In this document: piece after piece, positions 32,787-38,363 of the stretch | Layout of the letters: the number at the start of each line of letters is the position of its first letter | How positions within the stretch are numbered: the first letter of the stretch is position 1 | DNA from: a virus | Reading direction: 5' to 3' (one strand) | IMG/VR virus record: IMGVR_UViG_3300035698_018551 | Span: 1 to 41,591 of that record | Length of the DNA: 41,591 nucleotides | Notes under the pieces: model-generated | Databases searched by the model: none | Seen by the model: the letters and a program-made list of their open reading frames with translations, nothing else | What the model was told of the DNA's origin: nothing | Translations under genes and position numbers: made by a program

Positions 32787-33026
32787 CTATTCTGTAACTA
32801 TTAAATACGTAGCAAGTATGCTTAATTCCATCTGTATATCACAAGGATCTAAAGGGTACATTAGAAATTTCTTGATCTTTTCATAAGACCATGAGGCCCT
32901 TATCGCACTTTTCATCCAGCCCTTTACGTCAAATGAAAGACATCTGTCTCTAAGCGATTCGATTATGTAATCAAATGGCAATCCATGAGTGTCATGAAGT
33001 TGGAATATCTTATGTCCGTCTATCAC
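32787..33026 (-). CDS. Alanyl-tRNA-synthetase-like fragment
   Basis: 79 residues. The segment IFQLHDTHGLPFDYIIESLRDR, followed by DVKGWMKSAIRASWSYEKIKK, closely follows the AlaRS block that reads F-x-L-Y-D-T-Y-G-F-P-x-D-L, then D-x-x-G-F-x-x-A-M-x-x-Q. That block sits near the end of the synthetase aminoacylation domain, so the protein is far too short to aminoacylate tRNA. It may be a stand-alone RNA-binding or decoy module. Its start abuts the gene at 33026 by a shared nucleotide. Confidence 0.55.
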   Translation of the reverse strand: MIDGHKIFQLHDTHGLPFDYIIESLRDRCLSFDVKGWMKSAIRASWSYEKIKKFLMYPLDPCDIQMELSILATYLIVTE

Positions 33027-33673
33027 TATTTATTGTAGTATCTCCATTGACAATCTGTATTAATGTTAAAATCATCACATATGCTATGACTCCCAAACGC
33101 AGACCTTTGTATAAATTTTCCAGACATAAACGCTACATTTCCTTCAGTTCCTACTTGGATAAAAGCATGAGTGCACATCTTTTTTCTTAAAATAATTTTT
33201 CTATGAGAAAGAGGAAGTGCTTCTTTCAACTCATACCATTCAGTTGAATCACTTTTGGCAGAAAGTTGCTTCTTAATATCTCTTATGTCATCAACTAATG
33301 GTTGTAGTCTGTCCTCAATCTGGTCCTTAACTTCCCATTCTATATCTTCAGAAATTCTGCCTTGATCTATAATGTCTCTAAGATGTTGGATTTTATTGTA
33401 AGAACTACGTGGAGTAGAACCATATTCAGCGAAATAGTGTGCCCATAAGCCTTCAGAAAGTACAGCGTCACGTTCGTGTGCCTCTTTAAGTGATTCCCAA
33501 GCTTTTTCAGCCTCTAAAAGTGCATCTTCATGTGCTTGGTTAGCATCATGTTTAACTAAAGCTTGGTTAATCATTCTCAAACAGCTACTAACGCTTCCAT
33601 CACCGTATTGTCCTTCTAACATATCTAAATGAACTCTTATAAAATCAACTTCTTGTCTAGTAAATTCTATCAT
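33026..33673 (-). CDS. Hypothetical protein with helical centre and DUF551-like tail
   Basis: 215 residues. Residues about 45-135 are a long charged helical region (DALLEAEKAWESLKEAHERDA; VKDQIEDRLQPLVDDIRDIKKQL). The last 70 residues (EWYELKEALPLSHRKIILRKK ... WRYYNK) resemble the small W/P-rich domain of its DUF551-like neighbours. AAGGAG precedes the ATG at 33673, inside the preceding gene. Confidence 0.6.
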   Translation of the reverse strand: MIEFTRQEVDFIRVHLDMLEGQYGDGSVSSCLRMINQALVKHDANQAHEDALLEAEKAWESLKEAHERDAVLSEGLWAHYFAEYGSTPRSSYNKIQHLRDIIDQGRISEDIEWEVKDQIEDRLQPLVDDIRDIKKQLSAKSDSTEWYELKEALPLSHRKIILRKKMCTHAFIQVGTEGNVAFMSGKFIQRSAFGSHSICDDFNINTDCQWRYYNK

Positions 33674-33815
33674 CTTCTTCTCCTTTTTTAATTATTCCAA
33701 ATTTCTTTTGCGTTAACCACTGTCTATGTCTTCCAATCAGACAATCACAATATTGATCTTTGTCTCGGCAGAATTTGCACTTTCCGCGTACTTTACAATA
33801 CATCTTCTTGGTCAT
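33657..33815 (-). CDS. 52-residue cysteine-rich zinc-finger-like protein
   Basis: The ATG at 33815 follows GAGG by 4 nt. Cysteines at 7, 13, 16, 23 and 25 (CKVRGKCKFCRDKDQYCDC) make a compact metal-binding knot in a basic protein. It ends 17 nt inside the next gene. Too short for most ORF callers. Confidence 0.6.
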   Translation of the reverse strand: MTKKMYCKVRGKCKFCRDKDQYCDCLIGRHRQWLTQKKFGIIKKGEEDDRIY

Positions 33816-33820
33816 TGACC

Positions 33821-33997
33821 TCATGTCATGTTTAAACAGGCTAAGAAAAATAAAATAGAACCCACAATGCTACAAAAAACAACCCCTGGAGTTGTAGTGT
33901 ATTTCATCTCCTTGTTTGGATAAGAAATGTAAACAACTGACAAAAATATCTTAAACCCGCAATAGATCCAAAAATACCAAAAACAATAACTGCTCAT
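33821..33997 (-). CDS. 58-residue membrane protein, first gene after the structured RNA
   Basis: The ATG at 33997 follows AAGGGAAGG by a few nt. Two hydrophobic segments are present (about 4-27, CFWYFWIYCGFKIFLSVVYI, and 39-56, VVFCSIVGSILFFLACL) with a short polar loop. It is the first gene of the long minus-strand accessory operon and lies 21 nt after the three-way-junction RNA at 34019-34133. Confidence 0.65.
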   Translation of the reverse strand: MSSYCFWYFWIYCGFKIFLSVVYISYPNKEMKYTTTPGVVFCSIVGSILFFLACLNMT

Positions 33998-34018
33998 AAC
34001 CTTCCCTTAATTTAAATG

Positions 34019-34133
34019 GTGGGATGCATATACTCCAACAGCACGGGCAGTTCCAAGCTTAATGTCGCCAAGGCGCTGAATAGGAATATACAGACGTGCA
34101 CATCTGAATATTAACCACGTATACGCATCCCAC
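34019..34133 (-). ncRNA. Candidate structured leader RNA / riboswitch-like three-way junction upstream of the RNA-repair operon
   Basis: Read on the minus strand, a 15-bp stem P1 (34133-34119 with 34033-34019) closes two hairpins. P2 (34112-34101 with 34096-34085) has 12 positions around a TGCA loop. P3 (34078-34073 with 34044-34039) has 6 bp and a 28-nt inner part. Linkers are GUGGUU, CCUAUU and UUGGA. All non-Watson-Crick positions in P1, P2 and P3 except one U-U are G-U pairs on this strand; on the plus strand they would be A-C mismatches. That favours a minus-strand RNA. It ends about 8-10 nt before the ribosome-binding site of the operon's first gene. No known riboswitch or ribozyme core was recognised. 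Confidence 0.6.
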
Positions 34134-34184
34134 TTCTAGCAATATCATATAACTAAATTTAATAGGGAAATATTTTATGAGTTG
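34134..34184 (-). promoter_or_regulatory. Probable promoter region for the structured RNA and accessory operon
   Basis: On the minus strand a TATGAT box sits about 20 nt before P1, predicting a start near 34140. The -35 region is poor, so the promoter may need an activator. No other minus-strand promoter was found before the first gene. Confidence 0.35.
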
Positions 34185-34193
34185 TGGTATCTT
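34185..34193 (+). promoter_or_regulatory. Extended -10 promoter, leaderless spacing
   Basis: TGGTATCTT: an extended -10 (TGn) with TATCTT at 34188-34193, then 6 nt to the ATG at 34200. The same TGn-TATCTT arrangement precedes the gene at 35251. Confidence 0.45.
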
Positions 34194-34199
34194 TAGAAA

Positions 34200-34502
34200 A
34201 TGGAACCAAATCCAACATCAATAGTGACAGTAAAAGTTACGTCTTTTTCTTTCAACATGTGGCTTCATGTCAATAACAAAAGGCCATGGTGGAAAACTAG
34301 AAGAGCTGTAATGATGTTCGGAAAAGGTATGGAATATTTATTAGAAGACTTTTGTACAATGGAATATCTAGAAACACTTTTTGTCAGAATTGAAGGTCAC
34401 GAAGAAGTCTATCCTCTAAAAAATGCAGCACATGTTTTTTTTACGGAAAATGGAAAACAATTTACCATGCCACCAGATAGAGGTTTATGGTTTATGGTTT
34501 GA
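34200..34502 (+). CDS. Hypothetical protein, leaderless candidate
   Basis: 100 residues starting MEPNPTSIVTVKVTSFSFNM with no Shine-Dalgarno. It contains a tryptophan- and arginine-rich stretch (NNKRPWWKTRRAVMMFGKGM) and a beta-like end (VFFTENGKQFTMPPDRG). A short alternative frame begins at 34178 behind AGGGA but stops after 15 codons. Function is unknown. Confidence 0.6.
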   Translation: MEPNPTSIVTVKVTSFSFNMWLHVNNKRPWWKTRRAVMMFGKGMEYLLEDFCTMEYLETLFVRIEGHEEVYPLKNAAHVFFTENGKQFTMPPDRGLWFMV

Positions 34503-34509
34503 CTTGTCG

Positions 34510-34857
34510 TCATTCATCATCAGGCCAATCAACTTGCATCTCAAGGTTCTCGTCCCAATACACCTCGGCTCCTGTCTGCTCTTCAAAGTCTTCAATGCCT
34601 CGGCCATTGTCAGTATGATCGTCGTCCTCTAGCCCAAATAGAGCAGGAAACATGTTCATGCTAAATACTGTGACAATTAGAAAAACGGCCATTGCAAAAA
34701 ATGTATTTGTCACTATTCTATCCTTCTTTTTTAACGATTCTATGTATGCTTCTATGCTTGTATTTTCTGATACCCCATACGTCACTAAATAACGATCGTG
34801 CTCAGGCAACGGTGTACTCCTGCCAGCAATAGATGTCTTTGAAATTCTTGGCTTCAT
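34510..34857 (-). CDS. Single-span membrane protein with acidic tail
   Basis: 115 residues. The N-terminal 50 are cytoplasmic-looking (basic start, then EAYIESLKKKDR). One transmembrane helix follows at about 53-72 (FFAMAVFLIVTVFSMNMFPA), then a strongly acidic C-terminal 40 residues (EDDDHTDNGRG, DWPDDE). Convergent with the gene at 34200. Function is unknown. Confidence 0.6.
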   Translation of the reverse strand: MKPRISKTSIAGRSTPLPEHDRYLVTYGVSENTSIEAYIESLKKKDRIVTNTFFAMAVFLIVTVFSMNMFPALFGLEDDDHTDNGRGIEDFEEQTGAEVYWDENLEMQVDWPDDE

Positions 34858-35000
34858 GTCTACACATATATCACACGTGAAATCTACATGTAAAGAGATT
34901 CACTATGATAAAAATGGATAGAATTTTTTGGGGGTGTTAAAATTGGGCTCCGAGAAGGGTCAGTAATCGTGCCATTATGACAAACCGAGAACTGATAACC
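34858..35000. other. Non-coding region with a promoter-like element
   Basis: TGTAAAGAG at 34889-34897 is followed by TATGAT at 34904-34909 and an ATG at 34914 that opens only 8 codons. No gene is supported. It may be a decayed copy of the promoter unit seen at 28132-28180. Confidence 0.35.
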
Positions 35001-35072
35001 CTCCCGAAACATCTTAACCCATATAACTACTGGTATTTTTTGTAAAGAAATTTATTTTCTCTGAAATGGGCC
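35001..35072 (+). repeat. Diverged repeat unit A
   Basis: Begins CTCCCGAAACATC and contains TGTAAAGAAATTTATTTTCT. It aligns with unit B over about 70 bp, including LP(K/R)H-x-N-x-Y-x-x-W when translated, but has a 1-nt deletion and a stop, so it looks decayed. Confidence 0.5.
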
Positions 35073-35131
35073 GAGGAAATAGAATGACCATATGGGCGAC
35101 CATGTCTAAAAAAACACAACCTCATTACATA

Positions 35132-35218
35132 CTTCCCAGGCATCCTAATCTATATCTTTTATGGTCTTATTATGTAAAGAAGTTGCTTTTTCTTAAAGTG
35201 ACGTCCGCTTGGGGTTGA
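35132..35218 (+). repeat. Diverged repeat unit B
   Basis: Begins CTTCCCAGGCATCC and contains TGTAAAGAAGTTGCTTTTTC and CTTGGGGTTGACG. It covers the end of a 43-codon open frame (from an ATG at about 35082). Its end supplies the -35 box of the gene at 35251. Confidence 0.5.
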
Positions 35219-35243
35219 CGTTTCTCATAAGCAGTGATATCTT
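35215..35243 (+). promoter_or_regulatory. Promoter of the gene at 35251, leaderless spacing
   Basis: TTGACG (35215-35220), 17 bp, TATCTT (35238-35243) with a TGn extension. The ATG at 35251 lies 7 nt after the -10, at the expected transcription start. Confidence 0.6.
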
Positions 35244-35250
35244 TTAATGA

Positions 35251-35538
35251 ATGTTTAAAATACGACCAATCAACCTTCCTGATCTTGAAAATGGAAACGT
35301 AAGAATTTGGGTGAAATGTGCGGGATTCGGAAATCCTACAAATCCTGTCTACTCCGATATGAGCCAAATAAGCTACTCTAAAGAAAATCCAGTATTAAAA
35401 GAACTTGTGATGATGGTGCTGTTTACAACTAGAGTATTTGAAAAAAATGTTTTTAATGAAAATATTACTGTTGTTATTGAAGAAGAAAATAAAAATACAC
35501 AAATAGATATGGGACCATTGAAAAACTACTCTAAGTAA
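35251..35538 (+). CDS. Hypothetical protein, leaderless candidate
   Basis: 95 residues starting MFKIRPINLPDLENGNVRIWV with no Shine-Dalgarno. A beta-strand N-terminal half leads to a helical LVMMVLFTTRVFEKNVFN segment and an acidic EEENKNTQIDMG stretch. Repeats B and C bracket the gene. Function is unknown. Confidence 0.6.
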   Translation: MFKIRPINLPDLENGNVRIWVKCAGFGNPTNPVYSDMSQISYSKENPVLKELVMMVLFTTRVFEKNVFNENITVVIEEENKNTQIDMGPLKNYSK

Positions 35539-35585
35539 TGTATGAAAGTTTATTTTTCTGAAAATGATCCGTCCTTGGGGTTGGG
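35537..35585 (+). repeat. Diverged repeat unit C
   Basis: Contains TGTATGAAAGTTTATTTTTC and CCTTGGGGTTG, matching the second half of unit B with small indels. It overlaps the start of the 50-codon ORF at 35564, so B and C share both a leader and the opening codons of this ORF. Confidence 0.5.
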
Positions 35586-35716
35586 GTTCCCGCGAACAAT
35601 CACAAGTACCAGTACCAATTAAGGATCGCCCCTTTTTTCTTTTCAAATATCAATTACTAGTCTGGGACCCCTACTTTTTCGTCACCACATTCGATAATGC
35701 TCATTATAGAGTGTAA
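35564..35716 (+). CDS. Possible 50-residue protein
   Basis: Starts MIRPWGWGSREQSQVPVPIK, continues with RPFFLFKYQLLVWDPYFF and has a protein-like composition, but no ribosome-binding site. The repeat-B counterpart of its start is truncated by a stop after six codons. A CCCCTTTTTTC tract inside it could instead be the tail of a terminator for the gene at 35251. Confidence 0.35.
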   Translation: MIRPWGWGSREQSQVPVPIKDRPFFLFKYQLLVWDPYFFVTTFDNAHYRV

Positions 35717-35851
35717 AACATTCGTTGATCTTGCACACTTCCAAATGTATAGTCTTTATTTGAACGGAGGGGGAGACACGAGGGGTGACAGGTGGTGACA
35801 CAAACCCTCACATCCACTACACTGGACTAAACAACAACGGAGCATAAGATC
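35717..35851 (+). other. Spacer with short GGTGACA repeats
   Basis: Two GGTGACA units lie 10 bp apart near 35784-35802, followed by CCCTCACATCC. They could be a regulator or initiator binding site before the gene at 35852. No gene is seen. Confidence 0.3.
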
Positions 35852-35998
35852 ATGAGGTTATACATTGAAGGCATCATAGCTGGGTTACTATGGTGTGGAG
35901 GCGCATTTATGAACGGCATGCCATGGCCGTGGATAATACTTGGATGCACATTGTTAGGAGACGTAGTAATACTGCGGAACAGGCACATACCTAGGTGA
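35852..35998 (+). CDS. 48-residue membrane protein
   Basis: ATG at 35852 with GGAG about 10 nt upstream. Two hydrophobic stretches (YIEGIIAGLLWCGGAFM and WPWIILGCTLLGDVVIL) are joined by NGMP and end in a basic RNRHIPR tail. A holin-like or small regulatory membrane protein is possible. A perfect AGGTGA / TCACCT dyad overlaps the stop. Confidence 0.5.
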   Translation: MRLYIEGIIAGLLWCGGAFMNGMPWPWIILGCTLLGDVVILRNRHIPR

Positions 35999-36092
35999 CC
36001 TCACCTCTCATCAACAGTCCACCTCCATAATATATACCAGGGTACGTATTGCGCATTAATCGTTGATGATGTAGTACAATGACATGGTAGAC

Positions 36093-36290
36093 ATGAAGTA
36101 CATCCCTGAGAAGGACCTATGGATCAGCACGGGTCGTGGTGACAAGGTATACATCATCGGGGAACACTTCAAACACCTTCTGTCTTTATACCACGTGTCT
36201 ATGATCAGTAACGGAAATCACTGGCCGCTTGGTGTATTCACAACCTACGGGAAAGCCATTAAATGTATTGAGAATCTATTCCCTTCTTGA
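36093..36290 (+). CDS. Hypothetical 65-residue protein
   Basis: Two in-frame ATGs (36084 and 36093) are possible. The -10-like TACAAT at 36075-36080 favours 36093 (MKYIPEKDLWISTGRGDK). The sequence YIIGEHFKHLLSLYHVSMISNG and GVFTTYGKAIKCIENLF looks like a small alpha/beta fold. No Shine-Dalgarno is seen. Confidence 0.55.
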   Translation: MKYIPEKDLWISTGRGDKVYIIGEHFKHLLSLYHVSMISNGNHWPLGVFTTYGKAIKCIENLFPS

Positions 36291-36292
36291 CC

Positions 36293-36520
36293 CCTTATAT
36301 ATACAAGGCGAGCAGCTACCTCCAAGACTTACGCAACACGTCATCACACATTTTCAGGTGCAACTCTTCCCGATCTTGATCCCATTCAGTTCCTTTATAG
36401 AACTGTTCGTCTAGTTGTTGTTTCAGACGTTGTGACGCACAATCGCAATCCACAATATCGCAGACACATTTATTTTCATCCATGCTCTAACCGATACCAC
36501 AATGCTCCTTATATATACAA
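36293..36520 (-). repeat. 14-bp direct repeat bracketing a minus-strand gene
   Basis: CCTTATATATACAA occurs exactly at 36293-36306 and 36507-36520, just outside the ends of the gene at 36316-36483. On the minus strand the upstream copy reads as a TATA-rich promoter-like box, and the downstream copy forms a CCTT/AAGG dyad. Confidence 0.5.
36316..36483 (-). CDS. 55-residue cysteine-rich acidic protein
   Basis: ATG at 36483. Cysteines cluster in the first 15 residues (NKCVCDIVDCDC), followed by a charged helix (LKQQLDEQFYKGTEWDQDREE). This may be a metal-binding head with a helical tail. Its codons are consistent with a real gene although longer frames on both strands overlap it. It is the only minus-strand gene in the plus-strand cluster and sits between 14-bp repeats. 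Confidence 0.5.
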   Translation of the reverse strand: MDENKCVCDIVDCDCASQRLKQQLDEQFYKGTEWDQDREELHLKMCDDVLRKSWR

Positions 36521-36535
36521 CGGCTGAGATACCCC

Positions 36536-36564
36536 TTGACACCAAACACCTTTTATTATATAAT
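36536..36564 (+). promoter_or_regulatory. Perfect consensus sigma70 promoter
   Basis: TTGACA (36536-36541), 17 bp, TATAAT (36559-36564): both boxes match consensus fully at the optimal distance. Drives the operon 36596-37402. Such strength suggests immediate-early expression or a repressed promoter. Confidence 0.85.
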
Positions 36565-36595
36565 ATGAGTATAACAAACGCACCAGGAGGATAAG

Positions 36596-36832
36596 ATGAA
36601 CAATGTTTTAGCAGAAAGAGTACACAAAGCCAGACGATACAGAGTATTTTTCGATGAGGACGGGTATAACTTGATGACACCGATACAGCGTGATGTTTTG
36701 TCATGTTTCTATATCACAGAGAGCATAAAGTGTGAGGGTTGTGGCCAATGGGAAGAGACAGATGCACTAGGAGACATTCAATTAACAGATCCAGAAGTCG
36801 CCCTACGTTATTTCATAAACACAAAAGATTAG
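36596..36832 (+). CDS. Hypothetical protein with CxxC motif
   Basis: 78 residues, first gene after the consensus promoter, with AGGAGG 6 nt before the ATG. Basic N-terminus (AERVHKARRYRVFFDED), then ESIKCEGCGQWEETDALGD with a CxxC pair and an acidic end. Possibly a small regulator; function is unknown. Confidence 0.7.
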   Translation: MNNVLAERVHKARRYRVFFDEDGYNLMTPIQRDVLSCFYITESIKCEGCGQWEETDALGDIQLTDPEVALRYFINTKD

Positions 36833-36857
36833 AACAAACGCACAGAGGAGAGGTAAG

Positions 36858-37160
36858 ATGAAGATAGTAACTAAACACATGATGAAGACAACACCATCAC
36901 TTGGATCAACTGAAAATGTATCGATGAGCGAGAAGATACTACACACGAAGTTATTCACCCCGTGGGGAAATTGGACATGGTACATATGCGAGGCCAACTT
37001 TGAAACTGGCGAGTGTTTTGGATTAGTAGAAGGTTTTGAAAAAGAGTGGGGATACTTCAATCTCTTCGAACTTCAACAGATCAGAGGACCAATGGGACTT
37101 AAAGTAGAGCGAGAGAGAGCATTTCAGCCACGAAAATACGGACAAGGAGAGGCAACATAA
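36858..37160 (+). CDS. DUF2958 domain protein
   Basis: 100 residues. LFTPWGNWTWYICEANFETGECFGLVEGFEKEWGYFNLFELQQIRGPMGLKVERE (about 32-86) is a clear DUF2958 signature: KLFTP, WTWY, FGLV-GFE-E-GYF-L-EL, RGP-GL-VER. The family is common on plasmids and phages and has no established function. GGAGAGG precedes the ATG; its stop overlaps the next start (TAATG). Confidence 0.85.
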   Translation: MKIVTKHMMKTTPSLGSTENVSMSEKILHTKLFTPWGNWTWYICEANFETGECFGLVEGFEKEWGYFNLFELQQIRGPMGLKVERERAFQPRKYGQGEAT

Positions 37161-37402
37161 TGGATGACATAGAAATGATGATTGGTGAGATGAGTGACGA
37201 AACAAATGTTAAGATAAACACATTTCTTAAAATGGTAGGAAAGTGGGGCATTGACCACAAAGTAACACCCCGCGAAGTATTCCAGACGGTGACTGTATTT
37301 TTCCACTATTGTATTTCGAAAAAGGTATTGACTAAAGAGCACATCCTTGCTGCATTAGAATTATCTGACAAGGTTAGGTTTGAGCCAGAAGATTGTACTT
37401 AA
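37160..37402 (+). CDS. Hypothetical helical protein
   Basis: 80 residues, translationally coupled to the DUF2958 gene. All-helical pattern (NVKINTFLKMVGKWGID, PREVFQTVTVFFHYCISKK, EHILAALELSDKV) resembling a small dimeric regulator or accessory subunit. Function is unknown. Confidence 0.65.
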   Translation: MDDIEMMIGEMSDETNVKINTFLKMVGKWGIDHKVTPREVFQTVTVFFHYCISKKVLTKEHILAALELSDKVRFEPEDCT

Positions 37403-37442
37403 CCTAGTTGCGCTAAATGCTTATGTTGTATATTGGTAGTGA

Positions 37443-37859
37443 ATGAGCGATAAATTCTACAGTCTTTTATTCAACAAGATTATTAGATGTCCTGACCTCA
37501 AGAGTGGACAGCTAAAATTCAATCGTTTTTCAGCACTATCAACACTAGGAGAAGAAAATATGTTTAACCCACCCCTTAACTGCACACCAGGCCGACACGA
37601 CAAGCGTTGTCCGTACAGTAGACGTGTTAGGAGTAACCCACTCGAAGATGAGGATGGTTGGGTTGATGTTGAGAAAGCTATTCCATCTTGTGAATGGGAA
37701 GGCGAGATCATGTTAGGAGACGGCACTATTGTAGCTGCAAAAAAGCCTAAGGATAGTGGGAGTTGGAAGACCTGGCAATTTAGCAAAAGTAGACCCATGA
37801 ATGAATCATCATATTTAAAACTTTATGACGACAACGTACAAAGCTGGAGAAACTTCTAA
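37443..37859 (+). CDS. Hypothetical protein with DUF551-like C-terminal half
   Basis: 138 residues from the ATG at 37443; an internal ATG at 37561 has a better ribosome-binding site (AGGAG) and would give 99 residues. The C-terminal part GWVDVEKAIPSCEWEGEIMLGDGTIVAA resembles the W-x-x-V-x-x-x-x-P domain of the DUF551-like proteins at 32-33 kb. A cysteine pair (CTPGRHDKRC) lies before it. TTGCGC-17-TATTGG upstream gives 6-nt spacing to the first ATG. Confidence 0.6.
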   Translation: MSDKFYSLLFNKIIRCPDLKSGQLKFNRFSALSTLGEENMFNPPLNCTPGRHDKRCPYSRRVRSNPLEDEDGWVDVEKAIPSCEWEGEIMLGDGTIVAAKKPKDSGSWKTWQFSKSRPMNESSYLKLYDDNVQSWRNF

Positions 37860-37963
37860 TGCACACAATCACCCCTGAGAAAGCTTTGGAGTTTTTGGTG
37901 CCACAGATTGAGCTTACGGCATTCCTGACTGTTCTCAATTACCGAATCGGTAGCAACTGGTAG
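37859..37963 (+). CDS. 34-residue coupled peptide
   Basis: The ATG overlaps the stop of the preceding gene (TAATG), with GGAG 8-9 nt upstream. Product begins MHTITPEKALEFLVPQIEL and looks helical. Its 3' end runs into the operator-like repeats before the XRE gene. Confidence 0.45.
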   Translation: MHTITPEKALEFLVPQIELTAFLTVLNYRIGSNW

Positions 37964-37977
37964 CACATCGGTAGTTG
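37940..37977. promoter_or_regulatory. Candidate operator array before the XRE regulator
   Basis: Three GGTAG units at 37949, 37959 and 37970 are spaced one helical turn apart. The first lies in a perfect TACCGA-A-TCGGTA dyad (37940-37952), and CAACT (37954-37958) mirrors AGTTG (37973-37977). The array overlaps the -35 box of the XRE gene promoter, so binding would block transcription; autoregulation is likely. Confidence 0.55.
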
Positions 37978-38003
37978 ATAATAAAACTCCATTTCGTTAA
38001 AAT
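37975..38003 (+). promoter_or_regulatory. Promoter of the XRE regulator, leaderless
   Basis: TTGATA (37975-37980), 17 bp, TAAAAT (37998-38003). The ATG at 38010 is 6 nt further, so transcription should start at the initiation codon, as for lambda cI from PRM. Confidence 0.65.
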
Positions 38004-38009
38004 ATTCTG

Positions 38010-38207
38010 ATGAGAACATTAGGACAGAGGTTAAAGGCTGCAAGGGAGGCTAGAGGCATTACACAGCAAAAGTTAGCTGAGTTAGCATTTCAGGGCATCA
38101 ATTCAATTTCCAACTACGAGAGAGGCAAGGTAACACCTACCATATACAATCTAGGTAAGTTAGCGAAGATTTTAAATGTAAACTACGGAGAGTTATTAGA
38201 TGAGTGA
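38010..38207 (+). CDS. XRE/Cro-type helix-turn-helix regulator
   Basis: 65 residues, a stand-alone HTH domain: LGQRLKAAREARGITQQKLAE, then ISNYERGKVTPTIYNLGKLAKIL. It has no C-terminal peptidase, so it is Cro-like or an antitoxin-like repressor rather than a full CI. It has no Shine-Dalgarno and a leaderless promoter. The operator-like array lies immediately upstream. Overlaps the following gene by 8 nt. Confidence 0.9.
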   Translation: MRTLGQRLKAAREARGITQQKLAELAFQGINSISNYERGKVTPTIYNLGKLAKILNVNYGELLDE

Positions 38208-38361
38208 CAAGACATACGATATAAAAGAAATAGTGTTGAAAGAAATGGAACTTAAGTTAGACAAAATCCTGGCAGATGTTATGACTATTTCCGTTGATAT
38301 TGCCACACTCAAGATAGAGCTACGAGTATCAACTGGTTGTTATGGGAGTACAGATGAGTAA
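38200..38361 (+). CDS. 53-residue coiled-coil protein coupled to the XRE regulator
   Basis: ATG at 38200 inside the end of the XRE gene. A single long amphipathic helix (YDIKEIVLKEMELKLDKILAD) with heptad spacing. Could be an oligomerising partner or anti-repressor of the upstream regulator. Its 3' end carries CAACTGG, and a CAGTTG-AAC-CAACTG dyad follows at 38365-38379. Confidence 0.55.
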   Translation: MSDKTYDIKEIVLKEMELKLDKILADVMTISVDIATLKIELRVSTGCYGSTDE

Positions 38362-38363
38362 GT

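Noticed and set aside
34019-34133. Three-way junction as a hammerhead ribozyme
   Set aside because: The conserved CUGANGA and GAAA core segments are absent from the junction linkers.
34012-34142. Open minus-strand frame through the three-way-junction RNA, translating to a protein-like string
   Set aside because: No start codon in the frame and a stop immediately upstream; the base-pairing and G-U bias explain the sequence better.
35576-35590. GGGGTTGGGG as a G-quadruplex
   Set aside because: Only two complete G-tracts; four are needed for an intramolecular quadruplex.
36423-36704. 93-residue minus-strand frame
   Set aside because: Runs across the consensus promoter at 36536 and antisense to the well-supported gene at 36596.
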